DNA from: Chloroflexota bacterium
Lineage (GTDB): Bacteria > Chloroflexota > Dehalococcoidia > Lucifugimonadales > JADFKI01
Assembly: GCA_009840355.1 (NCBI GenBank)
Contig: VXNZ01000013.1
Coordinates: 1 to 46,492, forward strand
Length of the DNA stretch: 46,492 nt
Reading direction: 5' to 3'
In this document: positions 34,393 through 42,281 of the stretch, in pieces
How the letters are laid out: each line of letters opens with the position of its first letter
How positions within the stretch are numbered: the first letter of the stretch is position 1
The notes under the pieces: generated by a model
What the model saw: the letters and a program-made list of their open reading frames with translations, nothing else
Databases searched by the model: none
What the model was told of the DNA's origin: nothing
Program-made: the position numbers and the translations under genes

Positions 34393-34474
34393 CTAAAGAT
34401 TGAAATCGCAGACCTTTCTTCCAATTCCGATAAAGGGCTTATTCAACAACCGTCCCGCCCAAGATCTTTCTGTT

Positions 34475-34570
34475 GTCACTCAGAACGAAGTGAAGAGTCT
34501 AAAATCGCTGTGTAAAGAAAAGGCAGTCCATAGACAGCGATTTTAGATTTCTCGCTTCCCGCGAAATGAC
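34475..34570. repeat. MITE-like palindromic element (GTCA...TGAC), copy 1
   Basis: 96 bp. The inner arms are a perfect 14-bp inverted repeat, TCTAAAATCGCTGT at 34498-34511 and its complement at 34534-34547. The outer arms GTCA..GAA.GAAG and CGCTTCCCGCGAAATGAC pair imperfectly. It is related to 40234-40341 and to the half-copy at 27813. It fills most of the gap before ino1. Confidence 0.75.
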
Positions 34571-34708
34571 ATGGCAGAGCAACGCAATAACCGAAAGCCC
34601 CTGCGTCCCGCCCGCCTTTACTTGTCAGGGGATTAGTGCAAGTGCTACTATTGGGCAATGCATGTCGCGTCTGCGCGGCTGTTAAGGTTCGCTCTCATTT
34701 AAGGAGTT

Positions 34709-35803
34709 GTGCACGAATTGGGAAGCATTAATGTCGCTATTATCGGCGTGGGTAACTGCGCCTCCTCGCTGGTGCAGGGCGTCTCCAAGTACGCTGGTGC
34801 ATCCAATAACGAAGAGATTCCGGGGCTGATGCATCCGGTGCTCGGTGAATATGGCGTGGGGGACATTAACTTTGTCGCCGCGTTTGATGTGGACTCGAGC
34901 AAGGTCGGGCTGGACCTGTCCGAGGCTATATTCGCCAAGCCCAACAACACCGTCAAGTTCCAGGATGTGGAGCATACCGGCATCACCGTGCAGCGCGGTA
35001 TGACGCACGACGGCGTTGGCAAGTATATGTCGGACATCATCCGCAAGGCGCCGGCGCCGACGGATGACATCGCGGGCATTTTGAAGGAGCGCGAGGTCGA
35101 TGTGGTCATCAACTACCTGCCCGTCGGCTCCGAGCAGGCAACGAAGTGGTATGTGGAACAGGTGCTCGCGGCTGGCTGCGGCTTCATCAACTGCATCCCT
35201 GTGTTCATTGCCGCCGGCGAGGGCGACTACTGGCAGCGCAGATTCCGCGAGGCCGGCGCGCCGCTAATCGGCGACGACATCAAGTCGCAGGTAGGCGCGA
35301 CCATCATTCACCGCGTTCTTGCGCGGCTCTTTATGGACAGAGGCGTTCAGCTCGACAACACATACCAGCTAAACTTCGGCGGCAACTCCGACTTCTTCAA
35401 CATGCTCGAACGCGAGCGGCTGTACAGCAAGAAGGTCTCCAAGACCAACGCGGTTACCTCGCAGGTTGACTATGACCTGCCGGACGACAATGTGCATGTG
35501 GGTCCCAGCGACTATGTTCCGTGGCTCAGCGACCGTAAGTGGGCGTACATCCGACTGGAAGGCACCAGCTTCGGAGATGTGCCGCTGAATGTCGAATTGA
35601 AGCTCGAAGTGCACGACAGCCCGAACTCCGCCGGTGTCGTGATAGATGCGATTCGCTGCGCCAAGATTGCTAAGGACAGGGGACTCGGCGGTCCGATACT
35701 GGCGCCATCGTCGTATTTCATGAAGTCGCCGCCGGTGCAGTACACCGATGACGAAGCGCGCCAAATGCTTGAAGACTTCATCGTCGGCAAAGACGACAGC
35801 TAG
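34709..35803 (+). CDS. ino1: Inositol-3-phosphate synthase
   Basis: 364 residues from GTG 34709; a TTG at 34718 is possible because AAGGAG (34701-34706) is only two bases from the GTG but eleven from the TTG. The NAD-binding opening is [57 protein letters not shown] and LNFGGNSDF form the active site, with the Lys pair in KSQVG and the later [16 protein letters not shown]. It converts glucose 6-phosphate to inositol 3-phosphate, the head-group precursor for the two genes that follow. Confidence 0.93.
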   Translation: MHELGSINVAIIGVGNCASSLVQGVSKYAGASNNEEIPGLMHPVLGEYGVGDINFVAAFDVDSSKVGLDLSEAIFAKPNNTVKFQDVEHTGITVQRGMTHDGVGKYMSDIIRKAPAPTDDIAGILKEREVDVVINYLPVGSEQATKWYVEQVLAAGCGFINCIPVFIAAGEGDYWQRRFREAGAPLIGDDIKSQVGATIIHRVLARLFMDRGVQLDNTYQLNFGGNSDFFNMLERERLYSKKVSKTNAVTSQVDYDLPDDNVHVGPSDYVPWLSDRKWAYIRLEGTSFGDVPLNVELKLEVHDSPNSAGVVIDAIRCAKIAKDRGLGGPILAPSSYFMKSPPVQYTDDEARQMLEDFIVGKDDS

Positions 35804-35863
35804 CGAGATGATTTTCCATCAATTGGGTATAGGTAGCAACAGGTAAAATTACAGTTCCTCTTG

Positions 35864-35902
35864 CCCTTCCCCTTGATGGGGAAAGGTCAGGATGGGGTGA
35901 AG
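35864..35902. repeat. CCTTCCCCC-family repeat
   Basis: CCCTTCCCC-TTGAT-GGGGAAAGG followed by TCAGGATGGGGTGAAG. It sits between ino1 and the glycosyltransferase gene, inside a likely transcript. Confidence 0.7.
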
Positions 35903-35937
35903 ACACAACGCGAACGAAGGGAAGGGCTTTGCGGCAA

Positions 35938-37110
35938 ATGGAAGCTCATCGCAAAATAGCGCTTGTGTCGCCTTACGACCATGCCTTTCACGGCGGTGTC
36001 GCCGACCACATCAACAGCCTTGCCGCGCAATTCCGCGAGTGGGGGCATACGGTCAAGATTGTCGCTCCGTGCAAATCCCCTGATGCGATCGACGACGACG
36101 ACTTCATCCCGATGGGCAGGGCGGTTCCTATTCCGAGTGGTGGGTCTATCGCGCGCGTGTCGTTCTCCGTCTGGCTTAAGCCGCAGATAAAGCAGATGCT
36201 CGAACGCGAGGCGTTCGATGTTGTGCACTTCCACGAGCCGTTCGCCGGTCTAATCAGCAAAGACATGCTCAGCCTGATAGACCCGGCGGAATCCACGGCA
36301 GTCGGCACATTCCACACATACGAAGGCACGCATCTGTACAAGATTGGCGCGAAGCATCTCGCAATGCCGTATTTTCGTATGCTGCAAGGACGCATCGCAG
36401 TGTCGCGCCCGGCGTACGACTTCATCAGCCGCCACTTCCCCGGCGACTACGACATCATCCCCAACGGCATTCAGGTAGACGACTTCGCGGACGCGCAGCC
36501 GTTCGATCACCTGAAAAACGACGGCATGCTGAACCTGCTGTTCCTCGGCCGGCTGGAAAAGCGCAAGGGCCTGAAGTACCTACTCGGCGCGTACAGCAAG
36601 CTCAAGTGGGACTGGCCCAACCTGCGGCTATTGGTCGTGGGCGGCGGCAAACCAGACGCCGATTCGTTGCGGATTATCAGCGAACGCAACCTCAAAGACG
36701 TGGTGTTTCTTGGGCGCGTGTCGGACGAGGACAAGTTCCGCTATTACAAGACCGCCGACATCTACTGCGCGCCTGCGACGGGCAGGGAGAGCTTCGGCAT
36801 AGTGCTGCTCGAAGCGATGGCGGCGGGCGCACCGATAGTCGCAAGCGGCATCGAGGGTTATTCGAGCGTCATCAAGCACGGCAGCGAAGGGCTGCTCGTT
36901 CCGCCCAAGGACGAAGGCGCGCTGGCTAACGCGATTGCATCGCTGCTGCAATACCCTGAACTGCGGCGCAAGCTTTCCACGGCCGGCACAATGAATGTGC
37001 AGGACTATCGCTGGGAGCGTGTGGCGCGGCGCGTGATGGACTGCTACGACGCATCCCGCGAGGCATGGCTGGAATCCGAGTCGCGGTGTGCCGTAGGTAT
37101 GCGCGGGTAA
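35938..37110 (+). CDS. GT4 glycosyltransferase, phosphatidylinositol mannosyltransferase (PimA)-like
   Basis: 390 residues from ATG 35938 (TTG 35929 adds three). The two Rossmann-type domains of GT-B enzymes are present. N-terminal: ALVSPYDHAFHGGVADHI, GRAVPIPSGGSIARV and VVHFHEPFAG. C-terminal: LFLGRLEKRKGLKYLL, VGGGKPDAD, IYCAPATGRESFGIVLLEAMAAG with the EX7E pair. GRAVPIP, HFHEP and FHTYEGTH resemble mycobacterial PimA rather than MshA. It lies between ino1 and a PI-phosphate synthase, so adding a sugar to an inositol phospholipid at the membrane is the best inference. The sugar donor is not readable. Confidence 0.8.
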   Translation: MEAHRKIALVSPYDHAFHGGVADHINSLAAQFREWGHTVKIVAPCKSPDAIDDDDFIPMGRAVPIPSGGSIARVSFSVWLKPQIKQMLEREAFDVVHFHEPFAGLISKDMLSLIDPAESTAVGTFHTYEGTHLYKIGAKHLAMPYFRMLQGRIAVSRPAYDFISRHFPGDYDIIPNGIQVDDFADAQPFDHLKNDGMLNLLFLGRLEKRKGLKYLLGAYSKLKWDWPNLRLLVVGGGKPDADSLRIISERNLKDVVFLGRVSDEDKFRYYKTADIYCAPATGRESFGIVLLEAMAAGAPIVASGIEGYSSVIKHGSEGLLVPPKDEGALANAIASLLQYPELRRKLSTAGTMNVQDYRWERVARRVMDCYDASREAWLESESRCAVGMRG

Positions 37111-37148
37111 GCGGATTGCGGATAAGCAGACGGGAGATAGGCAAGCGA

Positions 37149-37751
37149 ATGAACAGAGCCGCGGCGCGTGAGATGCTATCGACTTACTTAGAACGCCCGG
37201 TAACGGGTGTGCTCGCCAAGATGGGCGTATCCCCGAACATGGTTACCTTCGCAGGGCTGCTTGGAGCCGGCGTGAGCGCGTGGCTGATAAGCGAAGGGAT
37301 GCTGTGGGCAGGCGGCGTGGTAATGCTGCTCGCCGGAGTGCTAGACCTGTTCGACGGCTCACTAGCTCGAAGCACGGGCAAAGAATCGCCGTTCGGCGCG
37401 CTGCTAGACTCCGTGGTTGACCGCGTATCCGAGATTGTTGTACTGCTGGGCTTGCTAATCCACTACGCCCGCAACGACTCGTTAGAAGGCACGGTGCTGG
37501 TGTATCTAGCAGTAGGTGGCTCGGTGATGGTCAGCTACCTGCGCGCGCGTTCCGAAGGTCTGGGCATAGACTGCAAAGTCGGTATAATGACCCGCCCCGA
37601 ACGTGTAGCGGCACTAGGCGCAGGCATGATAATCTCGCACTGGTTCCCCGCCGTGATGCTAGTAGTGCTAGGCATAATCGCCGCCCTGACCACGCTGACA
37701 ACGGCGCAGCGCCTAATCCACACCGGTCGCTCGCTGAGCGCAGGGGATTAG
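37149..37751 (+). CDS. CDP-alcohol phosphatidyltransferase, phosphatidylinositol-phosphate synthase-like
   Basis: 200 residues with about six membrane helices. The complete CDP-alcohol motif is present: Asp66, Asp69-Gly70, Ala73-Arg74, Gly83, Asp87, Asp91. The later RPERVAALG and TAQRLIHT resemble the inositol-binding and C-terminal parts of actinobacterial PI-phosphate synthases. It would join CDP-diacylglycerol with the inositol 3-phosphate made by Ino1. ATG 37149 gives the normal N-terminus; the frame continues further up without a good start signal. It follows the glycosyltransferase by 38 bases. Confidence 0.85.
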   Translation: MNRAAAREMLSTYLERPVTGVLAKMGVSPNMVTFAGLLGAGVSAWLISEGMLWAGGVVMLLAGVLDLFDGSLARSTGKESPFGALLDSVVDRVSEIVVLLGLLIHYARNDSLEGTVLVYLAVGGSVMVSYLRARSEGLGIDCKVGIMTRPERVAALGAGMIISHWFPAVMLVVLGIIAALTTLTTAQRLIHTGRSLSAGD

Positions 37752-37833
37752 ACTCAGACGGCGCTAATCGCTCTCTGAATGCTAAATGGCGTAAGTAGGT
37801 TGATAGGCGTGAGAACGGACCTCCGTCGCAGAC

Positions 37834-39594
37834 CTACCGCCAGCGCGTATTCCTCGCAAACGATATCGGCCGCATTTCGCCGGAGACTCTTGTCAGCGTT
37901 GCGCCATAGAGGAATATCATTCCGCCGACATAGGTCCACATCAGCAGCACAACGAATGACGCGATGGGCCCATAGACCACATTGCGCTGCGTTGCCACGC
38001 CTGTGAACCAGAAGAACATGTGCTTGCCTATCTCGAAAATCACTATCGCTACCAGCGCGCCGAATGTCGCGTCTCGCCACGACACGGTTGCGTTCGGAAG
38101 ATGGTGATACACGACCGTGAAGATGAATGCGTTCAGCAGCACAGGAATGAGCGTGGACAGCACGCTCAGGATTATCGCTATCAAGTTCGTGATACTCCAA
38201 GGCGTTACCGACAAGGCCAGGCTGATGTTGATGGCGGTGTGGAAGAACGCCGTCAGGAATATGGACAGCAGGAAGAGCAGCCCAAGCACCGTTGCGACGG
38301 CCATTTCGATGAATGTAGATTCCAGTACATTCTGGTTTTCGATGCCGAATATCCTGTTCACCGAGCGGTGCGCCGCCCGGAACATTCCGTTCGCGCCGAC
38401 CATTATGCCGATGACCGCGATTATACCGAACGCTACGGAGCCGGTGAGCAGGTTCGTCAGCGCGAACTGTATGACCTCTTCGATAATCTCGGATGATGCG
38501 GGGAAGTAGTGAATCGCGGTGGTCTCAATCCAGACGCGGATGACTTCCGGGTTGATGAGCAACGCCGCGCCGACTATCAGCAGGGCGATGAGCGGGAACA
38601 TTGCCAGGATGGTGAAGAACGACAGCGACGCCGCGAGGTCAGTTCCGCCCGCCCTATACAGAATTGGCACGGACTTCATCATCGCCTTGATTCGCCATGC
38701 GCCTTCGGTCGGCGTCAGTTCGCTGGCGAGCAGCGTTTCGATGTGCGGCATGCGGCGCTGAACGCGCGGCGGCAGATCGACGTTTGGGTTGGTCGCCGTG
38801 CGTATGACGGCTTCGCGCACTTTCTCGCCGCAAGGTCTGCTTATGCGATATGCGGCGTCCACGCCTCCGGTCGCCGCCGCGATGACCACCTCGTCGCCGA
38901 TGTCAAGGTTACGGCATGCCTCAATGAACACGGCGTCCACAGAGTTCGATGCCACTTGGGCAATCTTCGGAATATCCGGATCGGCGCCGGCTGCGCGCGC
39001 GATGAGCAAGCTGGTAGCGTCTCGCGTGGCGGTCACGACGTCACCATCCGTCGCCGCAACGCCCGATATGACGCCGCGGATGGTCGAACGTGTCGCCGCG
39101 CCGACCTCGCTGCCTGCTTCTGCAAAACCTTCGACCGCGCCTTCGACTGCGGCGGTTATCGCCTCCGCATCGTTGAATCCGACCGAGTCCGCGCCGACGA
39201 TAGCGCCCGCCACGACATCCCTGCCGGCGTCCGCCACTGCTGACTCCGCGCCATTCTCACGGCTGCCGCTGATGCCGCCCGCCACGATGTCGCGCATGGC
39301 GGGTCCGGTAACGGTCATGACCTGTCCGGCGCCTTCGACCACGCCCACGACGGCATCGCGGACGAACGCGCGAGTTTCGCCGCCCATAGCGCCGAGCGCC
39401 TGCATCGCGCCCTCGACAGCATCACGCGTGCCTGCACTCGCCCTACGCCCGACATTGCGCGTCCCGTTGACCGCCATTATGGCTGCAAAGCGCATCACCG
39501 ACCGCGTGGTCTCACGCCGGCGCGCGCTGCCGTTCCGGCTCAGCGGCTCCTGCGCGCGGTCAACCACGCGTTCTATGGGCTGTTCGGTGTTCAA
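37834..39594 (-). CDS. YihY/virulence-factor-BrkB family membrane protein with N-terminal repeat domain
   Basis: 586 residues. The C-terminal half (about 306-586) is a complete YihY domain with six membrane segments: LAASLSFFTILAMFPLIALL, GANGMFRAAHRSVNRIFGIE, YHHLPNATVSWRDATFGA and VVYGPIASFVVLLMWTYVGG. The N-terminal half is a series of roughly 22-residue Ala/Gly/Val-rich units such as VEGAVEGFAEAGSE and IRGVISGVAATDGD, reading as amphipathic helices without signal or Cys. Ordinary YihY proteins are about 280-320 residues, so this is a fusion. The function of the family is not settled. TTG 39594 is the apparent start; its Shine-Dalgarno sequence is weak. Confidence 0.8.
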   Translation of the reverse strand: MNTEQPIERVVDRAQEPLSRNGSARRRETTRSVMRFAAIMAVNGTRNVGRRASAGTRDAVEGAMQALGAMGGETRAFVRDAVVGVVEGAGQVMTVTGPAMRDIVAGGISGSRENGAESAVADAGRDVVAGAIVGADSVGFNDAEAITAAVEGAVEGFAEAGSEVGAATRSTIRGVISGVAATDGDVVTATRDATSLLIARAAGADPDIPKIAQVASNSVDAVFIEACRNLDIGDEVVIAAATGGVDAAYRISRPCGEKVREAVIRTATNPNVDLPPRVQRRMPHIETLLASELTPTEGAWRIKAMMKSVPILYRAGGTDLAASLSFFTILAMFPLIALLIVGAALLINPEVIRVWIETTAIHYFPASSEIIEEVIQFALTNLLTGSVAFGIIAVIGIMVGANGMFRAAHRSVNRIFGIENQNVLESTFIEMAVATVLGLLFLLSIFLTAFFHTAINISLALSVTPWSITNLIAIILSVLSTLIPVLLNAFIFTVVYHHLPNATVSWRDATFGALVAIVIFEIGKHMFFWFTGVATQRNVVYGPIASFVVLLMWTYVGGMIFLYGATLTRVSGEMRPISFARNTRWR

Positions 39595-39884
39595 TTCGTT
39601 GCCCGTCCGTTTATGTCAGCCATATGAGTCGTGCCTGCAGCAGCAGCCCGAAATGCAGTCCTTCTTCCAGTCAATGCGCAGCATCAAGCGCGCGCATACC
39701 CTCATATCAAAGAATGTATCCGTGCGGCTAGCGTTATCATACCAGATTTATGCCAACTTAAACCCAAATTTGCATGCCTTACATTTCCCAATTTGCAGCA
39801 CGCCAAATAATGCAAGCGCACCTTATACGTATGATGCGTCCAAGCTGTCGCCCGTTGCGAAGCAGCATCACTTGCGAATCCAAG

Positions 39885-39908
39885 AGCCCCTTCCCCAATC
39901 AAGGGGCT
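39885..39908. repeat. Perfect 8-bp hairpin of the C-run/G-run family
   Basis: AGCCCCTT, loop CCCCAATC, AAGGGGCT. Probably a reduced member of the CCTTCCCCC repeat family. Confidence 0.55.
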
Positions 39909-40233
39909 GACAGAGGTATGTATCCGGGTATCCCAGGGATCAGGATGGCAGATTATCTTCAAGCAGGGCGCTGGCTGTGGACAGTATTCGGGAAACAACC
40001 ATGTCCGTTTTCGGATCCTGCCATTGCGCAGCAGGCGGCGTAACTGGGAAGGTCTAATGTGTGGCAGAAAGCACTCTATCATCCGCATTATCTGGTAACA
40101 TTTGGTCGGGAGGAGCATGGCTTCTGGCTACCTTTTTATGTGCTAACAAAGTGATGCCACAATGCCATGCGTTATCCAAGTTCTAACAATTGTTTTGTAC
40201 TTTAAGACGATTTCACATATCCAATTTATACCT

Positions 40234-40341
40234 GTCATTTTGAGCGAAGTGAGAAATCTAAAAATCGAAAACAGGTTTGCATGCAACGATCCCTGCCTTC
40301 GCAGGGACATGCTTCAGATTCCTCACTGCGTTCGGAATAAC
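40234..40341. repeat. MITE-like palindromic element, copy 2, with internal hairpin
   Basis: The left arm GTCATTTTGAGCGAAGTGAG and the right arm ending in TTCGGAATAAC are imperfect complements. The 23-bp hairpin repeat (40290-40312, identical to 234-256 inverted) lies in the centre. It looks like one mobile repeat nested in another. Confidence 0.7.
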
Positions 40342-40395
40342 CACAACATTAGTGTCTTGTGAAATTGTCTCTTGTACTTTACATACCCCTGTCAT

Positions 40396-40423
40396 CCCTT
40401 GACGGGGTAAGGTTAGGACGGGG
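40396..40423. repeat. Degenerate CCTTCCCCC-family repeat
   Basis: CCCTTGACGGGG followed by TAAGGTTAGGACGGGG, preserving the order hairpin plus AGGANGGGG tail. Confidence 0.5.
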
Positions 40424-40536
40424 CGCCGCCATCCCGCCATTCATTTTGTATTCACCATCATCGAAAGTCAGTTAGAATATGATGGAGCCGCCACAGTAGC
40501 GCGCAAAGCCAAGTTGGAGACTGAATCGACAATCAA

Positions 40537-41478
40537 ATGCTGAAATTCTTCCGCCGATCAACGCAAGAGACCAAGACAAAGACCGCGCAAGCCGTCAAGC
40601 GATCCCGGCAGACATTCTTCGGGCAGATGACCGGGCTGTTCCGGCGCGGGCAGATTGACGACAGCCTTTGGGACGAACTCGAAGAGCTGCTCATCTCCGC
40701 CGATTTGGGCGTGGCGACGACTTTCAAGGTTATCGAACGACTGCGCGACCAGGTTCGAGATCGCCGCATCTCCGACCCGCAGGACGCGCTCGTGCTGCTT
40801 CGCGAAGAGTTGCTGTATCTCGTAGATTTCGATGATACCGACCAAGCACTCGAAGTTGAAGAAAAGCCGCTCGTCATCCTTATGGTCGGCGTCAACGGCG
40901 TGGGCAAGACGACCAGTATCGCCAAGCTGACCAAGCTCTACCAGGACGAAGGCAAGAGCGTGCTCATCGGCGCAGCGGACACATTCCGCGCCGCCGCCAT
41001 CGACCAGATTCAGGTTTGGGGTACGCGCCTCGATGTCGATGTCGTCGCGCACCAGCAGGGCGCAGACCCGGGCGCCGTCGCGTTCGACACGCTGCAAGCA
41101 GCCCGCGCTCGCGATGTGGATGTGGTCATCATCGACACCGCCGGTCGCTTGCACACCAAATTCAACCTGATGGAAGAGCTGAAAAAGATGCAGCGCGTGC
41201 TGTCGAGGCAAGGCGCGGATTCGCAGCGGGTATTGCTTACCATCGACGCCACCACCGGGCAGAACGGCTTGATACAGGCGCGCGCCTTCACGGATGCGGT
41301 CGATTGCGAGGGGGTGCTGCTCGCCAAGGTGGACAGCTCGTCCAAGGGCGGCGTAGTCTTCGCCATCGGCGACGAACTAGACTTGCCTGTGCTCTTCATC
41401 GGCACCGGCGAGCAGCCCGACGACCTAGCCCCCTTCGACTCGGAATCATTCGTGGAGAGTTTGTTCGCGGACGACTGA
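40537..41478 (+). CDS. ftsY: Signal recognition particle receptor FtsY
   Basis: 313 residues; a short basic N-terminus replaces the acidic A domain. The helical N domain (about 20-100) holds DDSLWDELEELLISADLGV. The G domain has GVNGVGKTTSIAKL (G1), AADTFRAAA, IIDTAGRLHTK and GTGEQPDDLAPFD. The G4 element reads AKVDSSSKGG, where Escherichia coli FtsY has TKLDGTAKGG, so the usual Thr is Ala. It docks SRP-ribosome complexes at the membrane. Monocistronic as far as seen. Confidence 0.94.
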   Translation: MLKFFRRSTQETKTKTAQAVKRSRQTFFGQMTGLFRRGQIDDSLWDELEELLISADLGVATTFKVIERLRDQVRDRRISDPQDALVLLREELLYLVDFDDTDQALEVEEKPLVILMVGVNGVGKTTSIAKLTKLYQDEGKSVLIGAADTFRAAAIDQIQVWGTRLDVDVVAHQQGADPGAVAFDTLQAARARDVDVVIIDTAGRLHTKFNLMEELKKMQRVLSRQGADSQRVLLTIDATTGQNGLIQARAFTDAVDCEGVLLAKVDSSSKGGVVFAIGDELDLPVLFIGTGEQPDDLAPFDSESFVESLFADD

Positions 41479-41479
41479 C

Positions 41480-41497
41480 GGGATCTAACAGGATATA
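41480..41497. repeat. CAGGAT-type repeat fragment
   Basis: GGGATCTAACAGGATAT directly behind the ftsY stop; related to 16073-16114 and 23685-23705. Confidence 0.4.
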
Positions 41498-41541
41498 CAA
41501 TGTTTTTTGACACTGCCATTGCGTAGCATTATTATCGTGCA

Positions 41542-41819
41542 GTGAGCAGATTCAGAAACAGAGACACCGAACGGCTTTTCAACGGTGAGCTCAGTCGACG
41601 CTTGCCGCCTGACATCCAGAAACGGGCGCGAATAAGGGTTCAGCGGGTAGCTGCGGTGCGAAGCTTAGTATCTCTTGCCAACCCGCGCTCCAACAGACTT
41701 GAAGCCTTGCAGGAAATCGTAGAGGCCAGTACAGCATACGAATCATCGACCAATGGCGCGTATACTTTCGGTGGACACAATCCGGCGCCACAGAAATTGA
41801 AGTAACAGACTACCACTAG
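41542..41819 (+). pseudogene. higB: HigB/RelE-type toxin gene with a one-base frameshift
   Basis: From GTG 41542 the frame reads FRNRDTERLFNGELSRRLPP and on to SNRLEALQ, a typical HigB start. It then leaves the family. In the next frame the expected C-terminus continues as NRRGQYSIRIIDQWRVYFRW, then EIEVTDYH and TAG 41817-41819. The switch is at the GG of 41712-41713, so one missing G explains it. The uncorrected frame ends at 41805 with 87 codons. The restored toxin would have 92 residues and the ribosome-dependent mRNase fold. A sequencing error or a slippage site is the alternative to true decay. Confidence 0.8.
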
Positions 41820-41831
41820 GGAGAATTACAA

Positions 41832-42209
41832 ATGTGCGACATTAAGTTCATTCACCCCGGTGATCATCTGGAAGAGTTCCTTGAAGACCTGAACATCACC
41901 CAGTCCCAGTTCGCCTGTGTCCTAGGCGTCACGCCATATCGCGTCAGCCAAATCATGAACCGCCACGCCCCAATCACAGCGGACATCGCGCTGCGAATTG
42001 CGAAGGCGTTCAGCACGGACGCCGAAATGTGGCTGAACCTCCAGCAAATGTACGACCTGGAAGTCGCGCGCGCAACCGTTGACGTCAGCAACATCGAGCC
42101 ACTGTACGAGCCGCTGCCCGACAACTGGACGCCGCCGCTCGAACCTGAAAGACCGGAACATGCCGAACAATGCCAAGAACTGGCAAGCACGGCCGCGACA
42201 AGAACCTAG
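41832..42209 (+). CDS. higA: HigA-type antitoxin, XRE helix-turn-helix
   Basis: 125 residues. HPGDHLEEFLEDLNITQSQFA starts the helix-turn-helix, VTPYRVSQIMNRHAPITADIALRIAKAF completes it, and MWLNLQQMYDLEVAR is the usual HigA ending. A 35-residue Pro/Glu-rich tail follows (about 90-125), longer than in most HigA proteins. The start is backed by GGGAG eight bases upstream. It follows the broken toxin by 12 bases, the normal toxin-first order. It would bind the operon promoter and, if the toxin is dead, persist as an orphan regulator. Confidence 0.88.
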   Translation: MCDIKFIHPGDHLEEFLEDLNITQSQFACVLGVTPYRVSQIMNRHAPITADIALRIAKAFSTDAEMWLNLQQMYDLEVARATVDVSNIEPLYEPLPDNWTPPLEPERPEHAEQCQELASTAATRT

Positions 42210-42281
42210 CGCCATATCGACACACCGAACCCGCACACTGATAAACTTACCGACTGAAACACTAAAATAGGAGGCACACCC

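Larger units (their letters stand above)
39595..40536. other. 942-bp intergenic region rich in repeats
   Basis: It holds a perfect hairpin AGCCCCTT-N8-AAGGGGCT at 39885-39908, the palindromic element 40234-40341 with the 23-bp hairpin inside it, and a CCTTGACGGGG-type repeat at 40396-40423. Open frames here lack coding character. No RNA gene was recognised. Confidence 0.55.

Noticed and set aside
38789-39910. Plus-strand frame of 373 codons
   Set aside because: Antisense shadow of the Ala/Gly/Val repeat region of the YihY fusion; Ser/Pro/Thr/Ala-rich with no start signal.
39702-40118. 138-codon minus-strand frame in the large intergenic region
   Set aside because: It covers a hairpin repeat, has scattered Cys/His/Arg composition and no homology I can see.
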